DNA from: Aerococcus tenax
GTDB taxonomy: Bacteria; Bacillota; Bacilli; Lactobacillales; Aerococcaceae
Assembly: GCF_003286645.3 (NCBI RefSeq)
Contig: NZ_CP127382.2
Location: 992,001 to 1,056,000 of the forward strand
DNA length: 64,000 bases
Direction: 5' to 3'
In this document: positions 34,652 through 42,944 of the stretch, one piece after another
Position numbering within the stretch: the first letter of the stretch is position 1
How the letters are laid out: each line of letters opens with the position of its first letter
Translations under genes and position numbers: made by a program
Notes under the pieces: generated by a model
What the model saw: the letters and a program-made list of their open reading frames with translations, nothing else
Told to the model about the DNA's origin: nothing
The model's database searches: none

Positions 34652-35191
34652 ATGGATTATAATGATGTACTCGATTTTTGGTTTAAAGAACTTGATTCCA
34701 AACAATGGTTTAACGGTGGCAACCAAGTTGATCAGTTAATTATAGATAATTTTTCTAAGTTACATGGACAAGTTGCTGCTGGTGAACATGCAGATTGGCG
34801 TCAAGGCGTTGAAGGTAGGCTGGCTGAAATTATTGTCTTAGACCAGTTCTCCCGTAATATTTACCGGAATAGTGGTCAAGCCTACGCTTACGACAATATG
34901 GCCCTTGCTTTAGCTCAAGAAGGAATAAGGCATGCCGATTTAAGTGGTCTAACAGTTGAAGAACGTGGTTTCTTCTATATGCCCTTTATGCATTCGGAAT
35001 CGCTTAAAATTCATGAACAAGCTCTCGAACTTTTTGCTTCTGAGCCCGGTCTGAGCCATCGCTTAAAATACGAAAAAATGCATTATGATATCATTAAAGA
35101 ATATGGCCGTTATCCCTATCGCAATGAATATTTAGGTCGTGAAAATACTCCTGAGGAAGAGGAATACTTAAAACATAATGATGGCTTTTAA
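34652..35191 (+). CDS. DUF924 family protein
   Basis: 179 aa, soluble, all-helical TPR-like family found across bacteria and eukaryotes, function not established. Conserved VLDFWFKELDSKQWF at the N-terminus, IIVLDQFSRNIYR, FFYMPFMHSESL and the C-terminal GRYPYRNEYLGRENTPEEEEYL. The ATG at 34652 follows GAGAGGTG; an in-frame GTG at 34643 lies inside the ribosome binding site. Own short transcript with a strong terminator. Confidence 0.9.
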   Translation: MDYNDVLDFWFKELDSKQWFNGGNQVDQLIIDNFSKLHGQVAAGEHADWRQGVEGRLAEIIVLDQFSRNIYRNSGQAYAYDNMALALAQEGIRHADLSGLTVEERGFFYMPFMHSESLKIHEQALELFASEPGLSHRLKYEKMHYDIIKEYGRYPYRNEYLGRENTPEEEEYLKHNDGF

Positions 35192-35223
35192 AGCCATGAG
35201 CGGAATAAATGCAATATACAAAC

Positions 35224-35253
35224 AAAAGCCCTGACAATAATCAGGGCTTTTTT
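35224..35253 (+). terminator. Terminator after the DUF924 gene
   Basis: 11-bp stem AAAAGCCCTGA/TCAGGGCTTTT (35224-35234, 35241-35251) with a 6-base loop and continuing T run. Confidence 0.85.
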
Positions 35254-35295
35254 ATAGGACTTAAGTTAATGACTAGTTAAGCCTTACAAACACAA

Positions 35296-35330
35296 AAAAG
35301 GACTTCACCCAGTTGAAATGAAGTCCTTTT
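35296..35330. terminator. Terminator of the opuC-hydrolase transcript
   Basis: 12-bp perfect stem AAAAGGACTTCA/TGAAGTCCTTTT (35296-35307, 35319-35330). T runs on both strands; it lies just past the end of the minus-strand hydrolase at 35350. Confidence 0.82.
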
Positions 35331-35349
35331 CGTATTCTATTCGATTTTA

Positions 35350-36096
35350 CTATATATTTTTTTGGATAAAGTCGACCGATTTCTCAATGATATCAAAAGG
35401 AACCCAGTGGTCTTCTTCTTCATAAATCTGATAAGCGATATTAACTTTTTCATTATTCGCCTGTATTTTTGGGATAAGCTGGCGATTGATATCTGTATTT
35501 ATCCAGTTATCCTTGCCCCCGTTGTAAACAAAGAAAGGAAGGCCCTCTAGCTGATTAAGATGATCGGCTAGGTTCCAGCTACGGATAAAGGATAAGTCTT
35601 CATTGACACTTTGACTGGCTTGGTATCGGTTATATAATTGCTCTAATTGTTTAACCGCATCAAGGGAAGCAATGTATTGGACTGCCCCATCTAATTTTTG
35701 GCCATACTTAGCAATGATTAAGCCAGTCGTCAGACCTCCCATTGAAGTTCCAAAAATAGCCAGGTGGTCTACACTATAAGCCTCTGTTATGGCCTGAACT
35801 AAAAGTGGAAATTCTTCTACATTATGCTTTAAAACGGCTGCTAGGTCATTTGCCATTTGGTATTGGTAATTGTTGGGGCGCCGTTGTCCATGGAGATAGG
35901 CATCAGGAATAACCACATGAAAGCCTGCCTTAGCAAAAGCGATGGCTTGGGTTAGAATCGATTCTTTGACATTAGTCCAGCCATGGTAGCCAATAATAAA
36001 GTCCTTTAATTCATTTCCCTGCCCTTCCATAAATACCTCTAAGACAGGAATATCAGAAAAGACATTATAACGGACAGTATAATTTGTAGCCGGCAT
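35350..36096 (-). CDS. Alpha/beta hydrolase (YitV-like esterase)
   Basis: 248 aa cytoplasmic serine hydrolase. Oxyanion segment IIGYHGWTNVKES, nucleophile elbow FGTSMGG, late Asp in YNGGKDNWINT and catalytic His in EEDHWVPF. Resembles the YitV/dienelactone-hydrolase group of unknown substrate. It begins 16 bp after opuCD on the same strand and shares the terminator, so it is probably the last gene of the osmoprotectant operon; any functional link is inference. Confidence 0.8.
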   Translation of the reverse strand: MPATNYTVRYNVFSDIPVLEVFMEGQGNELKDFIIGYHGWTNVKESILTQAIAFAKAGFHVVIPDAYLHGQRRPNNYQYQMANDLAAVLKHNVEEFPLLVQAITEAYSVDHLAIFGTSMGGLTTGLIIAKYGQKLDGAVQYIASLDAVKQLEQLYNRYQASQSVNEDLSFIRSWNLADHLNQLEGLPFFVYNGGKDNWINTDINRQLIPKIQANNEKVNIAYQIYEEEDHWVPFDIIEKSVDFIQKNI

Positions 36097-36112
36097 GCAA
36101 TTCTCCTTTCAC

Positions 36113-36784
36113 TTATTTATTCTTACTTGCATTAGGACTGAGCCGTCTTTCCAGCAATTCCATCAGATAATCAGCCACGATAGACATTAAGGCAATTGGT
36201 ATTACTCCAGCTAAGATAATACTGGTCCCTTCCGAAGCATTAACCCCCCGGGTTAAAATAGAACCTAATCCCCCTGCTCCAACAAAGGTACCAATGGTAG
36301 CAATCCCAATGGCGGTAATGAAGGCATTGCGAATACCCCCTAAAATGACCGGGAAGGCTAAGGGAAATTCAACTTTTAAAATCACTTGCATCTTCGTCAT
36401 TCCCATGCCCTTACCAACATCAATGATGCCGGCATCGATATTTCTAACCCCAGTATAGGTATTCCGCAAAATCGGCAATAAGGAATAAAGGAAAACGGTT
36501 AAAACCACCAGATTTGAACCTAGCCCTAAGTAAAGCATCAATACAGATAGTAAGGCCAGGGCTGGAACGGTTTGAATAATATTAGCGATACTTATCACGA
36601 TATTGGCCAGTTTTTCCCGTCTAGCAATATAAAAGCCTAGTGGGATAGCCAATAAACAGGCAAAAATGGTGCCGTATAAGGCCATTAGCATCTGTTGAAA
36701 GAATTGACTAATGACATAAGAACTATTTTCTGAATAATAATAAAGTAATTGTTGCCATACACTTAAATCCGTAATATCGGCCAT
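36113..36784 (-). CDS. opuCD: Osmoprotectant ABC importer permease OpuCD
   Basis: 223 aa, about six helices, BPD-type permease with the ATPase-contact loop (GKGMGMTKMQVILKVEFPLAFPVILGG). Second of two permeases of a glycine betaine/carnitine/choline importer. Starts 3 bp after opuCC. Confidence 0.9.
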   Translation of the reverse strand: MADITDLSVWQQLLYYYSENSSYVISQFFQQMLMALYGTIFACLLAIPLGFYIARREKLANIVISIANIIQTVPALALLSVLMLYLGLGSNLVVLTVFLYSLLPILRNTYTGVRNIDAGIIDVGKGMGMTKMQVILKVEFPLAFPVILGGIRNAFITAIGIATIGTFVGAGGLGSILTRGVNASEGTSIILAGVIPIALMSIVADYLMELLERRLSPNASKNK

Positions 36785-36787
36785 GTC

Positions 36788-37744
36788 TTATTCAACCTCC
36801 TTTTTTCTGACTGGTTCTAAGTAAGGTTCTTTGTCTTCAAAATAATTATGACGTAGTAACCATTCCTTAGCGACTGTACTTGGTTCTAATAAGTAATTAT
36901 CAGCGGTAAAGTTTAGCCGTTGCATTTCTTCGTTACTGATCGCTCCTGCAAGTTTGGCCATGACCTTATCAAGATCAGGATACCTAGCACGGATCTCATT
37001 TGTAGCGACAGGACTAGCGTCATAAGGAGGGAATAGGTGTCTGTCATCTTCTAAGACCTTGAGATCTTCAGAGATAATTCTTCCATCGGTTGAATAGCCT
37101 AAGGCAACATCAATTTCTTCATTAGCTATAGCTGTGTAAACTAAACCGATAGCCATTGGGTAAAGATTATCAAAATCAAAACCGTAAGTTTGGACAAAGC
37201 CATCATAGCCGTCCCCTTCGCGTTCTAGCCAGGAGTTATCGACTCCCACCTTAAAGGTATCGGCATATTCTTCTAAATCGCTGACCTTTTCAAGTCCTAG
37301 TTCCTCCGCATCTTCTCGTCTTACCATAAAGGCATAGGTATTGGCAAAGCCATAAGTAGGATACCAGGTTTGGTTAAATTCCTCTTCAAAGCCTTTAACG
37401 ACTTTCTCAAGCGCGAGTTGGGGATCTGTGATCGGTTCTTGGCCTAATTCACCAGTCAAGCTGGTCCCTGTATAACGAACTGAGGCCACGTTTGCATCTC
37501 CGGTTTGGAGGGCAGCGTGGTTCATTGATGAGGAACCTAGGTTAGTAATACGATTAGCATCAATAGGTATATAATGTTCTACCATGCCTTCAACGATGAA
37601 GCCCATAATTTCAGCTTCTGTACTTCCTAAACTGGCAATGGTTATGGTATCCGAATCAGCAGCATTAGATAAACCGGGTAAGGAACAACTAGACAATAAG
37701 ACGACACTGATCAGAGCAATAATACTTTTAATAATACGTTTCAT
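36788..37744 (-). CDS. opuCC: Osmoprotectant-binding lipoprotein OpuCC
   Basis: 318 aa from ATG 37744 (GGAGG upstream); the longer frame to 37789 runs into opuCB and is not used. Lipobox LSSC near residue 20. The mature protein has the OpuAC/ProX-like fold (DTITIASLGSTEAEIMGFIV, the GDANVASVRYTG segment, NEEIDVALGYSTDGRI). Binds quaternary amines such as glycine betaine or carnitine outside the cell and hands them to OpuCB/OpuCD. Confidence 0.92.
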   Translation of the reverse strand: MKRIIKSIIALISVVLLSSCSLPGLSNAADSDTITIASLGSTEAEIMGFIVEGMVEHYIPIDANRITNLGSSSMNHAALQTGDANVASVRYTGTSLTGELGQEPITDPQLALEKVVKGFEEEFNQTWYPTYGFANTYAFMVRREDAEELGLEKVSDLEEYADTFKVGVDNSWLEREGDGYDGFVQTYGFDFDNLYPMAIGLVYTAIANEEIDVALGYSTDGRIISEDLKVLEDDRHLFPPYDASPVATNEIRARYPDLDKVMAKLAGAISNEEMQRLNFTADNYLLEPSTVAKEWLLRHNYFEDKEPYLEPVRKKEVE

Positions 37745-37746
37745 GC

Positions 37747-38388
37747 TTAAGCCGCCTCCTCTTTTGATGACATTTGAGGTGAGGACCATTGTTCAACTTT
37801 CCCCATGATAAAGTCAACCACTAAAGCGAGTATGGTTACTGGGATAGTCCCGCCAAAGATTAGATCAGCTCTAAAGAGGTTTAGACCATTAAAGATCATT
37901 TCTCCTAAGCCCCCACCACCGATATAGGCAGCGAGCGTGGTCCAGGCAATCACATAGACCGCTGATAAACGCACCCCAGCCATAATCACGGGTGTAGCTA
38001 AGGGAAGTTGCACTTTCCAAATTAATTGCCAAGGGGTCAAACCCATGCCTTTACCTGCATCTAAGAGATCAGCACTTACCGAAGTCATTCCTAAATAAGT
38101 ATTTCTAAGAATCGGTAATAAGGAATAGAGAAATAAGGCAATAATCGATGGCGTCCTCCCCACACCAAAGAAAGGGATCATTAAGGCCAAAAGCGCCATA
38201 GTGGGAATAGTTTGTAAGATACTTACTAAACTAATAAAACCACCGGCATATTTTTGATGTTGAGATAGAAAGATCCCTAATGGAATGGCTACGATGATTC
38301 CCAATCCTAAGGAAATGAGGGAAATACTAATGTGCTGGCCTAAAAGTCTTAAAATTTCATCGCCTTCTTGTTGTAAAAATTCAATCAT
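37747..38388 (-). CDS. opuCB: Osmoprotectant ABC importer permease OpuCB
   Basis: 213 aa, about six helices, with the loop GKGMGLTPWQLIWKVQLPLATPVIMAG that contacts OpuCA. Paralogous to OpuCD over most of its length. Two bases separate it from both neighbours, so the operon is translationally tight. Confidence 0.9.
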   Translation of the reverse strand: MIEFLQQEGDEILRLLGQHISISLISLGLGIIVAIPLGIFLSQHQKYAGGFISLVSILQTIPTMALLALMIPFFGVGRTPSIIALFLYSLLPILRNTYLGMTSVSADLLDAGKGMGLTPWQLIWKVQLPLATPVIMAGVRLSAVYVIAWTTLAAYIGGGGLGEMIFNGLNLFRADLIFGGTIPVTILALVVDFIMGKVEQWSSPQMSSKEEAA

Positions 38389-38390
38389 AC

Positions 38391-39566
38391 TTATTCAGTC
38401 CCCTCTTCTTGATTGGTGACTGCTTCTTCTGAAGAATCTTCTTCACTATCATCGCCCCAGACACTATCGTAAACAAAGTTAACTAAAGCACTGCGGGTGA
38501 CAATACCAGTTAATTGCCGGTCACTATTGACGACTGGAATATTAGGCAAAGCTCCTTTTAGGATCCGTTGCATGGTATCTTGGACCAAGTCATCCTCTTG
38601 GACTGGATAAGTCCTTTGGTCCATTACCGCACTGACAGAGGCATCACGGGACTGTTCATGAGTAATGGTTTCCAGGCTAATCCTTCCCATTAGATGGCGA
38701 TAATCATCAATTACAAATAGCGAATCGACATGGTTATTGCGCATAACCCGAATAGCATCGCTAATCGATTTGCCCAAACTAATCATTAAGGGATTTGTGT
38801 TCATAATTTCTTTAACCGTGATGATATTGGCCCGAGCCTGCATGAGACGGTCTTCTCCCAAGAAATCGCGGACATAGTCATCTGCTGGATTTTGAATAAT
38901 ATTATCTGGAGTATCATATTGAACCAAATCGCCATCCCGCCAAATAGCAATTCGGTCAGCCAGAGCCAATGCCTCATCCATATCATGAGTCACAAAAACA
39001 AAGGTTGACCCATATTCTCTTTGTAAATCCTTGACGAGTTCTTGTAAGGAATCCCTGGTAATGGGATCCAAAGCTCCAAAGGGTTCATCCATTAAAACAA
39101 TTTCTGGATTCGCAGCTAAAGCACGGATAACCCCCACCCGTTGTTGCTGTCCTCCTGATAGTTCAGAAGGATAGCGGTCAAGGAAATCTTCCGGTAATTC
39201 CACCCGTTTTAATAAGCGATGGGCGATTCTTTTGCATTCTTCTTCATCTACTTTGAGTAAGCGTGGTACGGTAACAATGTTATCGTAAATCGTCATGTGG
39301 GGCATGAGTCCAATTTGTTGGATGACATAACCAATTTTACGCCTCAAATCAACGGGGTTAAGGTCGGTAGTCTTTTGTCCATTAATTAATATGGCCCCAG
39401 AACTGGGGTCATGCATCCGGTTTATCATACGGAGTGCGGTAGTTTTCCCACTACCCGATCGCCCAATAAAACAAACAAACTCACCATCATTAATCGTTAG
39501 GGACGATTTCTTTAAGGCCTGGACATTACCAGGATAAATTTTCTCAACCTGATCAAATTCAATCAT
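38391..39566 (-). CDS. opuCA: Osmoprotectant ABC importer ATPase OpuCA with CBS pair
   Basis: 391 aa. ATPase domain (1-240): Walker A GRSGSGKTT, signature LSGGQQQR, Walker B IVLMDEPFGALDP, switch His THDMDEA. Then two CBS domains (about 250-370; TVKEIMNTNPLMIS, VSAVMDQRTYPV), the module that senses ionic strength or cyclic-di-AMP in this family. An acidic C-terminal tail follows. First gene of opuCABCD; a weak minus-strand promoter (TTGTAT-17-TATATT) lies about 65 bases upstream. Confidence 0.93.
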   Translation of the reverse strand: MIEFDQVEKIYPGNVQALKKSSLTINDGEFVCFIGRSGSGKTTALRMINRMHDPSSGAILINGQKTTDLNPVDLRRKIGYVIQQIGLMPHMTIYDNIVTVPRLLKVDEEECKRIAHRLLKRVELPEDFLDRYPSELSGGQQQRVGVIRALAANPEIVLMDEPFGALDPITRDSLQELVKDLQREYGSTFVFVTHDMDEALALADRIAIWRDGDLVQYDTPDNIIQNPADDYVRDFLGEDRLMQARANIITVKEIMNTNPLMISLGKSISDAIRVMRNNHVDSLFVIDDYRHLMGRISLETITHEQSRDASVSAVMDQRTYPVQEDDLVQDTMQRILKGALPNIPVVNSDRQLTGIVTRSALVNFVYDSVWGDDSEEDSSEEAVTNQEEGTE

Positions 39567-39674
39567 AGAATCTCCTTCTTTTTGAATTATTATTCCTGTG
39601 AATATTTTTCATAGTTTTAATATATCAATAAAATAAAAAGAATACAATTCTATCAGATAAATCCCTATATAATC

Positions 39675-39752
39675 CAAAAAGCTGAAATTGACTAAAAAGT
39701 TCTTCTGTGGTAAATCAATTACCCCTTTCAACTTTTCAATCAACTTCAGCTT
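39675..39752 (-). terminator. Long terminator after the MetE-like gene
   Basis: Arms 39679-39701 and 39730-39752 form a 23-bp stem in minus-strand RNA, fully paired if three G-U pairs are allowed, followed by TTTTT. In plus-strand RNA the same three positions are A-C mismatches, so the element is oriented for the minus strand. Confidence 0.75.
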
Positions 39753-39804
39753 CTTAGGCATCGTTGTAATTACTAAGGCTTAGTAAATTTTGGTGAGCGG
39801 TAAC

Positions 39805-40941
39805 TTAGGCGTCTTCGCCCCATACTTCTTTAGCAACTTCGATTAATAATTTTATTTTCTTCCATTGGTCTTCTTCACTGATTTTATTGCCAATTTCATT
39901 GGAAGAAAAGCCACATTGAGGGCTAATACTTAAATGATCTAAAGGTACATATTGACTGGCTTCTTTAATCCGGTTGATTAGGTCGTCTTTGCTTTCTAAT
40001 TCAGCTGACTTTGTTGTGACTAAGCCTAAGACGACATGCTTGTCATCAGATACAGTCTTTAGAGGTTCAAAAGTTCCTGCCCGCTCAGAGTCATACTCTA
40101 GGAAGTAGGCATGGACATTTTCTTGGTCAAATAAGGGGCTTTGTACGCTGTCATAACCTCCTGAAGCAAACCAAGTTGAGCGGAAATTTCCCCTGCAGAT
40201 ATGGGTATTTATTCTTAAATCGGAAGGTTTATTTGCGATAACTGCATTATTGACGCGGACATATAGGGTTTTTAATTCTTCGTTTTTTTCTTGGCTATAT
40301 TCACTACCATCGTAATCTTTACCCCCAGCTAAACGTCCCCAAGTACAATCATCAAATTGAACGGTCCGACAGCCTGCTTGGTAGAGGTCTTCAATGACTT
40401 GGCTATAGGCTTGGGTAATATCAGCTAATAAGTCGTCTAATTGGCTATAGATGGCCTGGGTATATTCCTTATTAAAGTCACGTAAAACTTCTTGCAAGAA
40501 TTGAGCTGGTGCTGGAATAGTTTGCTTAACGTCAACATGATCAGAAGCATGTGATTGGGTAAATTTGAAATGATCCACAAAGGGATGATTATCACCAGTT
40601 ATTTTATCAACAATTCGACTGGTTACCGCAAAGACTTGTTCTCCGGAGAATTGAGTTCCCGCTTCTACTTCAACACGATCAACGCCATTGAGTCCCCAGA
40701 AGAAGTCAAAATGCCAACTTTTACGGCGGAATTCACCATCCGTGATGGTCTTTAAACCAACGGCTTCTTCCTTTTTGATCAGGTCAATAATCGCTTGGTC
40801 TTCTAAAGTTTTAAGTTCTGAATATTCAATTTCTCCATTTTCAAATTTCGCTCTTGCCTCAATGAGCTCTTGGGGACGCAGAAAAGATCCCACATGGTCA
40901 TAACGAAATGGTGATTGTTTTAACTGAGTAAATTCTGACAT
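39805..40941 (-). CDS. MetE-like cobalamin-independent methionine synthase core (YxjG/YxjH type)
   Basis: 378 aa, equivalent to the C-terminal catalytic half of MetE, one TIM barrel. Zinc ligands in HICRGN and the late SPQCGFSS Cys; VRFDHVGSFLRP-type N-terminus (YDHVGSFLRPQELIEAR), QFDDCTWGRL. Transfers a methyl group to homocysteine or a related thiol; the natural donor for these short forms is unsettled. Start ATG 40941 is placed behind AAAAGGAG; an in-frame GTG at 40950 lies in that site. A T-box with a Met specifier precedes it. Confidence 0.88.
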   Translation of the reverse strand: MSEFTQLKQSPFRYDHVGSFLRPQELIEARAKFENGEIEYSELKTLEDQAIIDLIKKEEAVGLKTITDGEFRRKSWHFDFFWGLNGVDRVEVEAGTQFSGEQVFAVTSRIVDKITGDNHPFVDHFKFTQSHASDHVDVKQTIPAPAQFLQEVLRDFNKEYTQAIYSQLDDLLADITQAYSQVIEDLYQAGCRTVQFDDCTWGRLAGGKDYDGSEYSQEKNEELKTLYVRVNNAVIANKPSDLRINTHICRGNFRSTWFASGGYDSVQSPLFDQENVHAYFLEYDSERAGTFEPLKTVSDDKHVVLGLVTTKSAELESKDDLINRIKEASQYVPLDHLSISPQCGFSSNEIGNKISEEDQWKKIKLLIEVAKEVWGEDA

Positions 40942-40977
40942 AATTAGCACTCCTTTTATTTTTAATTGATGTCATAA

Positions 40978-41235
40978 AAAAATCCCATCCCTGGAACAAT
41001 AATCTTTCCTAGGGACGGGATAACCGTGGTACCACCCTGATTACTCCTCTATTTCTAGTGGAGTCACTTATACAATCTTTATCAATTGTTGCAAAGTAAC
41101 GGTTGCTACCGTTTAGAAAGCCAGCACCTTCTAAAACCTCCGAGTTCATCTTCACTGATTCAATCGTTATTAGCTCTCATCCCTACTAATTTTCTGTAAA
41201 CGCTTTGAATAAGCTACTCTTCTCATCACAGTTAA
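40978..41235 (-). promoter_or_regulatory. T-box leader, ATG (Met) specifier
   Basis: Reading the minus strand: a stem I region, a specifier candidate ATG at 41149-41147 in the context GAAGATGAAC, then the T-box core GGGTGGTACCACGG (41038-41024) and the terminator stem CCCGTCCCTAGG...CCAGGGATGGG followed by a T run (41020-40978). Uncharged tRNA-Met binding would favour antitermination and expression of the MetE-like gene during methionine starvation. Core and terminator are certain; the specifier call fits the regulated gene. Confidence 0.9.
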
Positions 41236-41248
41236 TTTATTTATTTGT

Positions 41249-41257
41249 TTTATAGCA
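41249..41257 (-). promoter_or_regulatory. Extended -10 promoter of the T-box transcript
   Basis: On the minus strand TGCTATAAA, an extended -10, placed about 10 bases before the start of the T-box stem I. The -35 is weak. The remaining bases up to 41475 hold nothing recognised apart from a short GCC/GGC hairpin near 41270. Confidence 0.5.
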
Positions 41258-41475
41258 TAGCAAGTCTTTGCCCTAAAGGCAAATCACTTTATCATCATTC
41301 TGGAAAGATGGACCGAAAGATCGATCACTATTGATTGGTTAAAAGCTTGATAAGTCAACAAATCATTGATTAAAATTCGGTTAATGATCATTAAACCCTA
41401 TCTTATCAGATATATTTTTGATATCTATTGGCTATGGATGGTCGCAAGCCAAGAAGCTTATAAAGACATATCAGC

Positions 41476-42162
41476 TTATGATTGCTTATTCTTATCTAAA
41501 AAGTAAGCAACCGCAAATGAAATTACCATCGCAGAAATTAAGATATAAGATTGGTATTGACTATAGGCTGCAGGACCTAAAAATAAGAATAAAGCGGCCG
41601 TAAAAATTAAAGGGGCAATAGCTATCTTCTTATTATTCAGTAACTGAGGGACTGTTATGGCGCCAAAAAGGGCTGGCGTAATATGGTCAAAACCCGGTTT
41701 AAGGACAGGATGGTTTAAGATAGGCACTAGCCAGGAGCCAATTAAAAATACCCCAGCAGCTAAAACCACAATAGTCACCAGTGAAGAGATCCCCACACAA
41801 ATGATGGCAATCACATCCCCTTTTTCGCTCCCTGGACTGACCCCAGCAATTTTTTGCCCGGCTACTGTAACTGGCATTTTCATGTTAGTAATGTTTCCGG
41901 TAATAGAACTCAAATACATGGCTCCAGAACCAAAAATGGGATAAAAGGACAAGTTCTCTACCACAGCCATGGGTAGAAAAATAGCGATTAAACTACTCCC
42001 GGCTGCTAAAGCCTTAGTAAAGGATAAACCTACTCCATACCAATAAGCCGTTCCTATCGGTACCATAAACATGGCAATTAAGGCAATTATACTGGTGAGC
42101 TTACCAAGTCGATTGATTTCTTGAGAAAATTCTTTTGAAGTGCGTGTTTTTTTATCATTCAT
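41476..42162 (-). CDS. Integral membrane protein, partner of DUF5058 protein
   Basis: 228 aa, about six helices, cytoplasmic charged N-terminus. Family not recognised by name. The loop YPIFGSGAMYLSSITGNITNMKMPVT is unusually conserved-looking for a loop and may line a substrate path. Third gene of an operon behind an M20 peptidase and a DUF5058 membrane protein, 12 bp after the latter. Probably one half of a two-subunit transporter. Confidence 0.7.
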   Translation of the reverse strand: MNDKKTRTSKEFSQEINRLGKLTSIIALIAMFMVPIGTAYWYGVGLSFTKALAAGSSLIAIFLPMAVVENLSFYPIFGSGAMYLSSITGNITNMKMPVTVAGQKIAGVSPGSEKGDVIAIICVGISSLVTIVVLAAGVFLIGSWLVPILNHPVLKPGFDHITPALFGAITVPQLLNNKKIAIAPLIFTAALFLFLGPAAYSQYQSYILISAMVISFAVAYFLDKNKQS

Positions 42163-42174
42163 AGGCTAAACTCC

Positions 42175-42909
42175 TTAAACTATTTGTGCTTGTAGGATGA
42201 CGGCTCCCATCCCTACTATTAAAGCAACGGGTAGGGAATAATCTTTTAGGCTAGTCCAGCCAAAGCGCTTTGCTAAGAAATCGATGATTAAAGTAGTCAG
42301 TCCGGCGGCCAAAAAAGCCACAAGGGATGAGATATTTTCCGTATTAAATACATAAGGTGTCGATAAAGTAATCAACATTGCCGTAAATAAAGCGCCTGAT
42401 ACTAAAGCGACTATATTCGTATTATGGCTTTCTTCCTTAGCTTTTTGGGAGACTTGGTCTAGCTTACCCATAAAGAGGATGTTAAATAGTATCCCCCATA
42501 TGATCCCAATAGTCATCACAAACATAATAATAATGAAGACTTCTGCTGTTAGGTTAGGGTCTGAAATGTCGGTAAGTCCTTGACTTTGGGCAGCAATATT
42601 AGCCGCCATTCCCTCATAGCCAGCTGAACCAACAATCGATAGACGAAGCCAAGGAAAGTATTTTCCTAAAGGCACAGATAAGGCTAGCATCATCACGATA
42701 ATAGGCAGGGAAGGAACTACAGATAGCATGGCACTATTGGTCATCGCTCTTTTTAAAGTTTTCTTGGTCATTCCCAATTCCAGACCTCGATTATAGGCTT
42801 TCTTGATAAACAAGATCGCTTGAACGCTAACAATTAAAATGACTATGGCACACAGGATGAAAACGATCGAGCTGTTAGCAATTTCTAAGTAGTGAACTTC
42901 TTCATTCAT
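42175..42909 (-). CDS. DUF5058 family membrane protein
   Basis: 244 aa, about six helices. N-terminal EIANSSIVFILCAIVILIV helix, then KKAYNRGLELGMTKKTLKRAM and the loop PWLRLSIVGSAGYEGMAANIAA, which I associate with DUF5058. Function unknown. It lies 35 bp after an M20 peptidase gene and is followed by a second membrane protein, suggesting uptake or export of the peptidase's substrate or product. Confidence 0.75.
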   Translation of the reverse strand: MNEEVHYLEIANSSIVFILCAIVILIVSVQAILFIKKAYNRGLELGMTKKTLKRAMTNSAMLSVVPSLPIIVMMLALSVPLGKYFPWLRLSIVGSAGYEGMAANIAAQSQGLTDISDPNLTAEVFIIIMFVMTIGIIWGILFNILFMGKLDQVSQKAKEESHNTNIVALVSGALFTAMLITLSTPYVFNTENISSLVAFLAAGLTTLIIDFLAKRFGWTSLKDYSLPVALIVGMGAVILQAQIV

Positions 42910-42944
42910 AGGCAGTCCTCTTTCATTTCGCTAGGATAGGTATT

